Source of the DNA: Haloferax marinum
Lineage (GTDB): Archaea > Halobacteriota > Halobacteria > Halobacteriales > Haloferacaceae
Assembly: GCF_009674625.1 (NCBI RefSeq)
Contig: NZ_WKJQ01000003.1
Coordinates: forward strand, 1 to 64,000
Reading direction: 5' to 3'
DNA length: 64,000 nucleotides
In this document: piece after piece, positions 17,802-25,144 of the stretch
Layout: every line of letters starts with the position of its first letter
How positions within the stretch are numbered: position 1 is the first letter of the stretch
The notes under the pieces: generated by a model
Told to the model about the DNA's origin: nothing
Database searches by the model: none
The model's input: only the letters and a program-made list of their open reading frames with translations
Position numbers and translations under genes: made by a program

Positions 17802-19019
17802 TTAGAACCCAGTCGTGCCTTCGAGGAGATGTTCTTCGACGACAGCTTCGTCGAGTTCGATACCCAATCCGGGACGTTCGGGGACCTCGATGACGCCGTC
17901 CTGAATCAATGGTTCGTCTCGAACGAGCAAGTCGTCCCACCAGTCGACTTCGAGTGCGTGGAACTCAAGTAAGTCGAAGTTCGGGACGGCAGCGCCGAGA
18001 TGTACGCAAGCCATCGTTCCCACAGGGCTACACACGTTGTGCGGGGACAGTGGGATGTAGTTTTCCTCTGCACGGTCGGCGACGCGCATCGTCTCGGCGA
18101 GTCCACCGACCGTCGTCGGGTCCGGAGTGATGATGTCGACGCCGTGTTCGTACAGCAGTTCCGAGAGTTCGAAGACGCGGAATCGGTTCTCGCCGGTCGC
18201 GACAGGCGTGTTCGTCGAACGGGTCACCTCGATCTGTGCCGACATATTTTCTGGCGGAATCAGGTCTTCCAACCACATCAGGTCGAACTCTTCGAGTTCT
18301 CGGGCGAGTCGCTTGGCGCTCTCGACCGAATAGTCCCAGTGGCAGTCGAACGCGAGGTCGATGTCGTAGCCGATTTCGTCGCGGACGGCAGCGACGATCT
18401 CGCGTTTTTCCGCTATCGCACGGTTCGTCAGTCGACCGTTGTAGGGGTCGTTTTCGTTGTCTGCGGCCAAATCGAGGTCGAACTTCAACGCCGAAAAGCC
18501 CATGTCCACGACTCGTCTGGCCTCTGCCGCGTAGGCCTCTGGAGAGTACGCTTCTGCCTCGGCGTAGGCAGTGGCACCGTCTTCGACGGCGTACGCCTCA
18601 CCTGCGTGGCAGTCGCAGTACATTCGCACTTCGTCGCGGTACTTCGACCCAAGGAGCTGGTACACAGGGAGGCCGAGAATCTTCCCCGCGACGTCCCAGA
18701 GCGCAGTCTCGATGCCCGACGCAGCAGTGACGACTTTGCCAGTCGTCCCGCCGTGTCCCGACATCTCCTGGAAGATGTACCGAACGAGTCGCTCGACGTC
18801 GAGTGGGTTCTCACCGACGAGGAACCGTTTCGTGTACTCGACGAGTTCCGGAACACCGCCACCACGGTACGATTCACCGATACCGTACTCACCGGCGTCG
18901 GTTTCGACCTTGATGAGGTTCCACTCGAAGTTCCCTTCGACGACACATGCTTTGATGTCGGTTATCTGTACGTCTCTCTCGTCGCTTCGGTTCGTCGTCT
19001 GCTGTGAATAGTTTCTCAT
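17802..19019 (-). CDS. Enolase-superfamily sugar-acid dehydratase (mandelate racemase group)
   Basis: A 405-aa member of the mandelate racemase/muconate lactonizing group, which abstract a proton next to a carboxylate using Mg2+. Visible features are ALKFDLDLA (the Lys-x-Asp strand), metal ligands in DLAFDCHWDY, EDLIPPEN and ATGEN, and SPHNVCSP with the general acid/base His. The pattern is that of aldonate dehydratases such as galactonate or gluconate dehydratase, which give 2-keto-3-deoxy acids. Start ATG 19019 overlaps the stop of the upstream gene by four bases (ATGA), so the two are translationally coupled. The frame stays open further upstream, but only inside the neighbour. The precise sugar acid is unknown. 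Confidence 0.85.
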   Translation of the reverse strand: MRNYSQQTTNRSDERDVQITDIKACVVEGNFEWNLIKVETDAGEYGIGESYRGGGVPELVEYTKRFLVGENPLDVERLVRYIFQEMSGHGGTTGKVVTAASGIETALWDVAGKILGLPVYQLLGSKYRDEVRMYCDCHAGEAYAVEDGATAYAEAEAYSPEAYAAEARRVVDMGFSALKFDLDLAADNENDPYNGRLTNRAIAEKREIVAAVRDEIGYDIDLAFDCHWDYSVESAKRLARELEEFDLMWLEDLIPPENMSAQIEVTRSTNTPVATGENRFRVFELSELLYEHGVDIITPDPTTVGGLAETMRVADRAEENYIPLSPHNVCSPVGTMACVHLGAAVPNFDLLEFHALEVDWWDDLLVRDEPLIQDGVIEVPERPGLGIELDEAVVEEHLLEGTTGF

Positions 19020-20122
19020 ACTCTGAATTGGTCGATCGCGTGTTCGTCTAACGGTACTCCGTGGCCCGGTGTATCCGGTAGTTCGATTTCTCCGTCGGCG
19101 TTCGGCCGCAGGGGGTCTGCGACGATATCGTCGAACACCTTCACGTCCATATCCCGATAGAAGTACTCGATGAACAGGCCGTTCTCGATAGCACCGAGCA
19201 ACGAGGCGTGGAGGTTCCAGTTGTAGTGTGGGGCGATTGGGATGTCGTACGCTGCGGCGTAGTTCGCAATCCTGAGCCATTCGGTGATACCACCGCACAC
19301 CGTCGCGTCCGGTTGGAGGATGCCCGCCGCTCCACTGTCGTGAAGTCTGGCGAATCGATGACGGGTGCCTTCGAGTTCCCCAGTGGCAACGGGATACGAG
19401 AGCGCATCGTTGACCTTCGCCATCGTCTCGACCTTGTCTATCATCACCGGTTCTTCGATGAAGTACGGCTCGTAGGGTTCGAACGCTCGACACGCACGTA
19501 TCGCTTCGCTCGGTGACGACCAGACGCCGTTGGCATCGAGAAGCAACGTTCGGTCGGGACCGAGTTCGTCACGGACGGCGGCGACTCGGTCGACTTCTTC
19601 GGACACGGACCGGCGGCCAACTTTCATCTTGACCGTGTCGTGGCCTTCGTCGAGATACCGCCGCATCTCGGCACGCAGTCCCTCGTGGCCCTTGTCGTCG
19701 CGGTAGTAGCCACCACTTGCGTAGGTTGGGACCGTGTCGGTGTACCCGCCGAGGAGTTTGTGTAGTGGCTGATTCGACGCCTTCGCCTTCAGGTCCCAAA
19801 GGGCGATGTCGACCGTCGAGATCGCTCGAAGCAACAGTCCTGCCCTCCCTATTTGGACGTTCCCGTCGTACATCTCGTGCCAGAGACGTTCGGTGTCTCT
19901 CGGGTCTTCGCCGACGAGAAGTGGCGCTAAGAGTGACTCGACCGCCTCGGCGACGAGTCCCGCGCCCTCGTACCCGAGTGAGTATCCAACTCCCTCTAGC
20001 CCGGTATCGGTACGGATGTGTGTTATCGCATGGTCTCGAAACGTCAAGGTCCGGTTCGAAAACGAAACCGGAGACTCGAGTGGTATCTCGACTGGATACG
20101 ATTCAACCTCTGTGATTCTCAC
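19016..20122 (-). CDS. Enolase-superfamily enzyme (mandelate racemase/muconate lactonizing group)
   Basis: A 368-aa second enolase-superfamily enzyme of the cluster. It shows the KxK motif in TVKMKVG, metal ligands in LLLDANG, FIEEP and ATGELEG, and a catalytic His candidate in APHYNWNLHASL. It differs in motif class from the downstream neighbour (KxK versus KxD), so the two probably act on different substrates or one is an epimerase/racemase. It starts at a GTG (20122), the first gene of a two-gene minus-strand operon. Its promoter region is shared with the divergent LarA-like gene and contains the cluster's operator-like site. Confidence 0.85.
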   Translation of the reverse strand: MRITEVESYPVEIPLESPVSFSNRTLTFRDHAITHIRTDTGLEGVGYSLGYEGAGLVAEAVESLLAPLLVGEDPRDTERLWHEMYDGNVQIGRAGLLLRAISTVDIALWDLKAKASNQPLHKLLGGYTDTVPTYASGGYYRDDKGHEGLRAEMRRYLDEGHDTVKMKVGRRSVSEEVDRVAAVRDELGPDRTLLLDANGVWSSPSEAIRACRAFEPYEPYFIEEPVMIDKVETMAKVNDALSYPVATGELEGTRHRFARLHDSGAAGILQPDATVCGGITEWLRIANYAAAYDIPIAPHYNWNLHASLLGAIENGLFIEYFYRDMDVKVFDDIVADPLRPNADGEIELPDTPGHGVPLDEHAIDQFRV

Positions 20123-20182
20123 GGGTTCAGCGGTGTTCTACCTGCATAAAACTCCTCACCTCTCGGCAACACATGTTACCCC

Positions 20183-20193
20183 TGAACATATGT
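20183..20193. promoter_or_regulatory. Operator-like site overlapping a TATA box
   Basis: TGAACATATGT; the same 11 bases occur at 23850-23860 and a close variant upstream of the IclR gene. It sits 25-35 bases upstream of the ATG at 20218, where the TATA box of that gene should be, so binding would block transcription. It may also serve the divergent enolase genes. Confidence 0.5.
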
Positions 20194-20217
20194 ACACCCA
20201 CCACGACACAGGCAGTA

Positions 20218-21528
20218 ATGGACTTCCCCGACCGGAGTGCGGTCGAAGGGCTCATCGAACCCCAACCACTCCCCACGTTCGCCCAGGTTCGGTACGAACC
20301 ACCGGCAGAGCGCATCGAAGACCCAACGGCCGTCGCCACAGCTGAACTCGCTGACCTCGACGAACTCTCGTCACTCGAGACGGGTGCCACTGTCGCTGTG
20401 GGTGTCGGGAGTCGCGGAATTCACGCAATCGACTCCATCGTCGAGTCTGTCGTCTCGGAACTAGACGAACGCGGATTCGACCCGGTCGTCGTCCCCGCGA
20501 TGGGGAGCCACGGCGGCGCAACCCCAGCGGGCCAAAGAGAGGTGCTGGCCGCGTTGGGGATGACCGAAGAGACACTCGGAGCCCCAATCGACGCCCGAAT
20601 GGACACCCACGAACTCGACACCGTGACAGTTGGTGAGACGTCGATGGCAGTTCACTTCTCGACGGCGGCACTCGACGCGGACGCGATTCTCGTCGTGAAC
20701 CGCGTCAAAGCCCACACGAACTTCACCGGGCCTATCGAGAGTGGGTTGTCGAAGATGACCGTCGTCGGCCTCGGAAAACAACACGGTGCGAAGTCGTTCC
20801 ACTCGACTGCAATCAAAGAGGGCTACGTCGAGACGCTCGAGACCGCGTTGGAGACGGTTCGAGCAGTCGTGCCACCGATTGCAGGTGTCGCACTCGTCGA
20901 GAACTTCCACGAAGAGATTGCACACGTCGAAGCTGTCTCTGGTGCGTCGTTCGTCGACCGAGAACCCGCACTCTTGGAGATGGCCTACGACGAGATGCCG
21001 ACGCTACCGTTCGACGAAATCGACCTCCTCGTCGTCGACGAACTCGGAAAAGAGATATCCGGTGCAGGGATGGATACGAACGTCATCGGGAGATATCGCG
21101 TCCTGAACGCACCCGACCCAGAACGCCCAGACATCAAACTCATCTACGCTCGAGGACTCACCGAACGGACGAAAGGTAACGGAACCGGGATTGGCCTCGC
21201 AGACATCACGCGGAGACGAGCGATAGACCAACTCGACTTACAGAAGACGTACGCGAACGCACTCACGAGTGGGTCGCTCGCGAAGATACAGTTGCCCGTC
21301 GTCTGTCCCGACGACGAGTTTTCGATTCGGACTGCACTCGCCGCACTCGGCGGATACGACCCTGAGACAGTGAGAATCGTGTGGATACAGAACACGCAAC
21401 TCCTCACCGAGTTCCGTGTCTCAGAGCCGTTAGTGTCAGAGCTTCCTGAATCAGCGAGAGTGCAGGCCAGAGAAACACTCGCCTACGAGGATGGAACTGC
21501 AGCCTTCGTTTCGGCGGATTCCGACTAG
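20218..21528 (+). CDS. LarA-like (DUF2088) protein, putative 2-hydroxyacid racemase/epimerase
   Basis: A 436-aa protein of the nickel-pincer lactate racemase superfamily. AMGSHGGATPAGQ matches the conserved His loop of the N-terminal LarA domain. The block NRVKAHTNF...SGLSKM carries the His/Lys residues expected near the cofactor site. Characterised relatives interconvert 2-hydroxyacids, and some act on sugar acids; LarB, LarC and LarE cofactor genes are not in this window. An in-frame ATG at 20173 exists, but the TATA/operator element lies between it and 20218, so 20218 is chosen as a leaderless start. Context with enolase-family dehydratases, an SDR and an FAH hydrolase points to stereochemical adjustment of a sugar acid or of the lactate-type product. 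Confidence 0.75.
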   Translation: MDFPDRSAVEGLIEPQPLPTFAQVRYEPPAERIEDPTAVATAELADLDELSSLETGATVAVGVGSRGIHAIDSIVESVVSELDERGFDPVVVPAMGSHGGATPAGQREVLAALGMTEETLGAPIDARMDTHELDTVTVGETSMAVHFSTAALDADAILVVNRVKAHTNFTGPIESGLSKMTVVGLGKQHGAKSFHSTAIKEGYVETLETALETVRAVVPPIAGVALVENFHEEIAHVEAVSGASFVDREPALLEMAYDEMPTLPFDEIDLLVVDELGKEISGAGMDTNVIGRYRVLNAPDPERPDIKLIYARGLTERTKGNGTGIGLADITRRRAIDQLDLQKTYANALTSGSLAKIQLPVVCPDDEFSIRTALAALGGYDPETVRIVWIQNTQLLTEFRVSEPLVSELPESARVQARETLAYEDGTAAFVSADSD

Positions 21529-21560
21529 CGTCGAGTGTTCGTCCCGCTCGCTGTAGACGT

Positions 21561-21620
21561 CTCTCTCGTGCTGCAGAGGACTCTCTCGTGCTGCAGAGGA
21601 CTCTCTCGTGCTGCGGAATC
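21561..21620 (+). repeat. 20-bp tandem repeat, three copies
   Basis: Two identical 20-bp units (CTCTCTCGTGCTGCAGAGGA) at 21561 and 21581 and a third, diverged in its last bases, at 21601. It lies in the 198-bp gap between the LarA-like and SDR genes. Possible effect on mRNA structure or processing; no known site recognised. Confidence 0.9.
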
Positions 21621-21726
21621 AGTAAGTGCTGCAACGTGTTCTGTTCGCGGTCGTGTCTCGTTTTCAGCGAGTCGCGGATTGCTACCTCCGGAAACGTTTT
21701 CACAGACTCTCGTAATTTATTGTTAC

Positions 21727-22515
21727 ATGAATTTAGAGATAGAAGGCAATGCGGCACTCGTAACTGCGTCGTCCAGTGGACTGGGAAAGGCGTCGGCGAA
21801 GGCGCTCGCCGAAGAAGGCGTCGACGTCGTCATCAACGGGCGTGACGAAGACCGACTCGCCGAAGCGAAAGCAGAAATCGAGGAAGTCGCCACCGGTGAC
21901 GTCGTCGCGGTCGCAGGCGACCTGACCGACGCAGACGACACCGAGCGTCTCGTCGAGGAGACGATAGACGCGTTCGGCCGACTCGACCACCTCGTCACCA
22001 GTGCCGGCGGCCCGCCGTCTGGTGCGTTCTTAGATACCGACGACGAAGACTGGCAACACGCCTACGACCTGCTCGTGATGAGCGTCGTTCGTCTCGCTCG
22101 CGCCGCAGAACCACACCTCCGTGAGAACGACGGCGGCACCATCGTCAACATCACGTCGCGCAGTGTGAAAGAAGCAATCGACAGCCTCGTCCTCTCGAAC
22201 GCAGTTCGGATGGGTGTCATCGGATTAGAGAAGACGCTCTCGAAAGAGTTCGCCCCGGAGATTCGCACGAACGCTGTGCTGCCCGGACCACACGAGACGT
22301 CTCGCATTCGTGACCTCGTCAACGCCGCTGTCGACCGCGGTGAGTACGACTCCTACGAAGAGGGACTCGCCGACTGGTCGAAGAATCCGCTCGAGCAGAT
22401 CGGTGAGCCCGAGTCGTTCGGCACCACCGTCGCGTTCCTCTGTTCACCCAAATCGGGCCACGTGAACGGAACCGCACTCCCAATCGATGGAGGGTCGACG
22501 GGAGCGAACCTATGA
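21727..22515 (+). CDS. Short-chain dehydrogenase/reductase with altered active site
   Basis: A 262-aa Rossmann-fold protein. The cofactor loop is ASSSGLGKASA near residue 15, and NGRDEDR and AGDLTDADD mark the NADP(H)/NAD(H) site. Catalytic Ser144 is present (NITS). Where classical SDRs have YxxxK, this one has Ser157 and Arg161 (SNAVRMGVIG), the pattern of a divergent beta-ketoacyl-reductase-like subgroup. ATG 21727 was chosen because it directly precedes the Rossmann strand; the open frame begins earlier only across the tandem repeat. Its stop overlaps the cupin start by ATGA. In the cluster it would be expected to oxidise a 2-keto-3-deoxy acid, but the lost Tyr/Lys makes that uncertain. 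Confidence 0.85.
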   Translation: MNLEIEGNAALVTASSSGLGKASAKALAEEGVDVVINGRDEDRLAEAKAEIEEVATGDVVAVAGDLTDADDTERLVEETIDAFGRLDHLVTSAGGPPSGAFLDTDDEDWQHAYDLLVMSVVRLARAAEPHLRENDGGTIVNITSRSVKEAIDSLVLSNAVRMGVIGLEKTLSKEFAPEIRTNAVLPGPHETSRIRDLVNAAVDRGEYDSYEEGLADWSKNPLEQIGEPESFGTTVAFLCSPKSGHVNGTALPIDGGSTGANL

Positions 22516-22859
22516 AACCCGTCCCGTTCGACGAGGCCGAGAGCTACGAACCCGAAGACGGGTGGCAGCGGGTCTCGATGGCAGGCAGTGACCAGTTCTC
22601 GTTCGAGTGGTTCGAAAAGCCACCGGGACACAGTTCCCCGATGCACGACCACGAGAACGAACAAGTGTGTATCTGCCTCAAAGGAGAGTTGACCGTCGCG
22701 ACCGAAGACGACGCTGTCACACTCCAGAAGAACGATTCCGTGCTGCTCGAGTCGTGGGAAGAACACCGAGTCGAGAACACCGGAGACGAGTTAGCAATCG
22801 GATTAGACGTGTTCGCCCCAGGTCGCTCGTTCGACTTCTGGACGGAGCGAGAAGAATGA
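22512..22859 (+). CDS. Small cupin-domain protein
   Basis: A 115-aa single-domain cupin. PGHSSPMHDHENEQVCICLKGE is the first cupin motif, with metal-binding His/His/Glu, and LLESWEEHRVENTGDE carries the second with its His. Overlaps both neighbours by four bases (ATGA at 22512 and 22856), so SDR, cupin and FAH hydrolase form one translationally coupled unit. Such cupins can be isomerases, lyases or sensors of sugar acids; the role here is inferred from the operon only. Confidence 0.85.
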   Translation: MKPVPFDEAESYEPEDGWQRVSMAGSDQFSFEWFEKPPGHSSPMHDHENEQVCICLKGELTVATEDDAVTLQKNDSVLLESWEEHRVENTGDELAIGLDVFAPGRSFDFWTEREE

Positions 22860-23677
22860 AGTACCTCGCCCGAACCGCAACCGGCCAGCCATTACTCGGT
22901 GACGAAGCGGGGTTCGTCCCGCTCCGGTCCGTCCACCCGGAAGCCGAGAGCGTCCACGATGTCCTCGCACATGCCGCAGCAGGAACTCTCGGAGACGTCG
23001 ACGACGCACCAGCAGACAGAGTCGATGCCGACGACATCACGTTTGGACCGCCACTCGAACGGTTCGGGAAGTTCTGGGGAATCGGACTGAACTACGCCGA
23101 ACACGCGGGTGACCTCGACGAAGTGCGCCCGGACGAACCGGCGAGTTTCATGAAACCATCGACGGCGATGACCGGCCCTGGTGGGCCAATCCGACTGCCG
23201 CCAACCTCACAGAGCGAACGGGTGACCGCCGAAGGTGAGTTAGCCATCATCATGGGCCGTGAATGTCGAAACGTCGCCGAGGACGACGTCGACGACGTCG
23301 TCGCAGGGTACCTTCCCGTCATCGACATGACCGCCGAAGACGTGCTCCAACGCAATCCCCGGTTCCTCACGCGAGCAAAGAGTTACGACACGTTCATCGT
23401 CGTCGGACCCGCGATCGCCGTCCCCGAATCACCACTCGAGTTCGACGACCTGACCGTTCAGACGGTGGTAAATGGGACCGTCGAAGCCGAGAACCAAGTC
23501 AAGAATATGCTGTTCCCTCCGCGTGAAATCGTCTCGTTCCACTCGGACGTGATGACGCTCCAACCCGGAGACCTGTTCAGCACGGGGACACCAGGTGCAG
23601 CGCCGATTTCACCCGGTGACGACGTCGAAGCAGTCGTCGAGTCTATCGGGTCGGTCGACGCGCCCGTGGTACGGTAA
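22856..23677 (+). CDS. Fumarylacetoacetate hydrolase (FAH)-family protein
   Basis: A 273-aa enzyme of the FAH family. FGKFWGIGLNYAEHA opens the catalytic domain, FMKPSTAMTGPGGPI follows, and the metal-binding acidic residues lie in ERVTAEGELAIIMGRE. GYLPVIDMTAED and LFSTGTPGAAPISPGD are conserved family blocks. Members cleave 2,4-diketo acids to pyruvate plus a second acid, the last step of the diketo-hydrolase route for L-rhamnose and L-fucose known from haloarchaea. The ATG at 22856 overlaps the cupin stop. Substrate not proven. Confidence 0.87.
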   Translation: MKYLARTATGQPLLGDEAGFVPLRSVHPEAESVHDVLAHAAAGTLGDVDDAPADRVDADDITFGPPLERFGKFWGIGLNYAEHAGDLDEVRPDEPASFMKPSTAMTGPGGPIRLPPTSQSERVTAEGELAIIMGRECRNVAEDDVDDVVAGYLPVIDMTAEDVLQRNPRFLTRAKSYDTFIVVGPAIAVPESPLEFDDLTVQTVVNGTVEAENQVKNMLFPPREIVSFHSDVMTLQPGDLFSTGTPGAAPISPGDDVEAVVESIGSVDAPVVR

Positions 23678-23687
23678 CCGCGACGGC

Positions 23688-23715
23688 ATTTCCGCGGCGT
23701 CATTTCCGCGGCGTC
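23688..23715 (+). repeat. 14-bp direct repeat after the FAH gene
   Basis: ATTTCCGCGGCGTC occurs twice head to tail (23688 and 23702), 11 bases after the FAH stop codon. No T-run follows, so it is not a clear terminator. Confidence 0.7.
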
Positions 23716-23844
23716 GTCTCCACGATGGCATCCCCGCGACGTCACACTACCGCTGACCGGTTGTTGCTCCCGTTTCATCCAGTCTCGGATGTTCGAAGAA
23801 GGGTGTTCGGTTACAGATGTGTATCGTGTCTACCGTGATACTGA

Positions 23845-23864
23845 GCGGATGAACATATGTCCGC
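23845..23864. promoter_or_regulatory. Operator candidate upstream of the TRAP transporter genes
   Basis: GCGGA and TCCGC form a perfect 5-bp inverted repeat around TGAACATATG. The embedded TGAACATATGT is identical to the site at 20183. It lies about 50 bases upstream of the TATA box at 23911, suggesting control by the IclR regulator, perhaps activation because it is upstream of the box. Confidence 0.5.
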
Positions 23865-23910
23865 AAATATCACCGGCAATCCCCAGTGAGTGCAGACATT
23901 CACCACAAAG

Positions 23911-23920
23911 TATAAATATA
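23911..23920 (+). promoter_or_regulatory. TATA box of the TRAP receptor gene
   Basis: TATAAATATA, 38 bases upstream of the ATG at 23958, in a local AT-rich stretch. Predicts a leader of about 15-20 bases. Confidence 0.65.
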
Positions 23921-23957
23921 GATATACGGAATGATTGTTTGTTAGCTACATACAATC

Positions 23958-25070
23958 ATGGTTGATGATAAAATACAGCGACGTAAGTTTTTGTACGGAG
24001 CAGCGACTGCAGGCGTAGCTGGACTGGCCGGTTGTACCGGTTCCAGTGGCGGTAGCGAAGACTCCGGGAGTGACGGTGGCTCCGACAGTGGAGGCGACAG
24101 CGAAGAACAGAGTGGTGGCGACAGTGGCGGCGACAGCAGCCTGTCGCTGCGTGTCGGTACCTCCGGTGGCGGAACGAAGAACGTCGGCCTCGCAGTCGAG
24201 CGTGCTGTCAGCCAGAACAGTGACACCCTCGACTACGCGACGGTCGAAAGTCCGGGCTACGTCGGTACCATCTACCGGATGGAGCAAGACCAGTTCAACG
24301 GTGGCATCACAGACAACAACTCCCTGAACAAGGCGCTCAAGGACACGGGAAGCTTCGCAGAGAAGTCGGTCGACGAGATTCCGTACTTCGGCTTCATGGC
24401 GTTCCCGTACAGCATCTACATCGTTGCTCGTGACGGAACGGGCATCGAAACGTTCGACGACCTCGCAGGCAAGAACGTCTACCCCGCACAACCAGGCTAC
24501 TCGACTCGTGCGACGACGCTCGACGTCTGGTCGCAAGAACCGACGAAGGAAATCTTCGACCAGATGAACATCCAGAACATGGGTGTCAGCGACGCGCCCG
24601 GTGCGATGGAAGAAGGTCGCATCGACGCCGCAATCGCCTACGGGACGCCAGGTGCCGGGTACACTGGCTGGGTGACCGAGTACGACGCCCGTATCGACGT
24701 CCACTACGTCGAACCCACGGACGCACTCAAAGAGTCCGCCGCCCAGTACGCCGGCGCAGGGTCCTCCACGGTCGCAATCGAGGACTGGAGCATGCAGCAG
24801 GACATCGGTACCGACGAAGTGTTCACGTGGGACCTCGAAGTCAACTACACCTTCACGCCCGAAGCGAACCCCGACGCAGTCTACGAACTGTGCCGTGTCG
24901 TCGACGAACACAACGGCGCAGTCAACGAGGCCGAAGAGCAGTTCATGGACTTCGATACTACCTCGGACATGCTCAAGTCTGCTCGTGAGAACATCCCGGT
25001 TCATCCGGGTGCTGCACAGTACTACAAGGACAACGACGCGTGGGACGACAGCCTCACTGTCGGTGAATAA
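23958..25070 (+). CDS. TAXI-family TRAP transporter substrate-binding lipoprotein
   Basis: A 370-aa extracytoplasmic receptor. The N-terminus has a Tat motif (QRRKFLYGAATAG) and a lipobox ending in AGC, so it is exported folded and lipid-anchored. A Gly/Ser/Asp linker of about 40 residues follows, then the TAXI receptor domain (about 70-365) with LRVGTSGGGTKNVGLAVERA at its start and VNYTFTPEANPDAVYELC near the end. TAXI receptors bind carboxylates such as C4/C5 dicarboxylates or sugar acids and hand them to a TRAP permease, encoded next. It follows the sugar-acid cluster and has its own promoter and operator-like site. Confidence 0.9.
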   Translation: MVDDKIQRRKFLYGAATAGVAGLAGCTGSSGGSEDSGSDGGSDSGGDSEEQSGGDSGGDSSLSLRVGTSGGGTKNVGLAVERAVSQNSDTLDYATVESPGYVGTIYRMEQDQFNGGITDNNSLNKALKDTGSFAEKSVDEIPYFGFMAFPYSIYIVARDGTGIETFDDLAGKNVYPAQPGYSTRATTLDVWSQEPTKEIFDQMNIQNMGVSDAPGAMEEGRIDAAIAYGTPGAGYTGWVTEYDARIDVHYVEPTDALKESAAQYAGAGSSTVAIEDWSMQQDIGTDEVFTWDLEVNYTFTPEANPDAVYELCRVVDEHNGAVNEAEEQFMDFDTTSDMLKSARENIPVHPGAAQYYKDNDAWDDSLTVGE

Positions 25071-25144
25071 AGGGACTCCCAGCAGGTCGTGTACCCCAGT
25101 TTTTCAGTAGACACGGGTGGGAAATTATATACCAATGAGTGAAC

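Noticed and set aside
18000..19007. Plus-strand open frame (335 codons) opposite an enolase-family gene
   Set aside because: The minus strand has all catalytic motifs of the enolase superfamily; the plus frame has none.
23946..25004. Minus-strand open frame (352 codons) opposite the TAXI receptor
   Set aside because: A shadow caused by the codon bias of the receptor gene; no motif or promoter.
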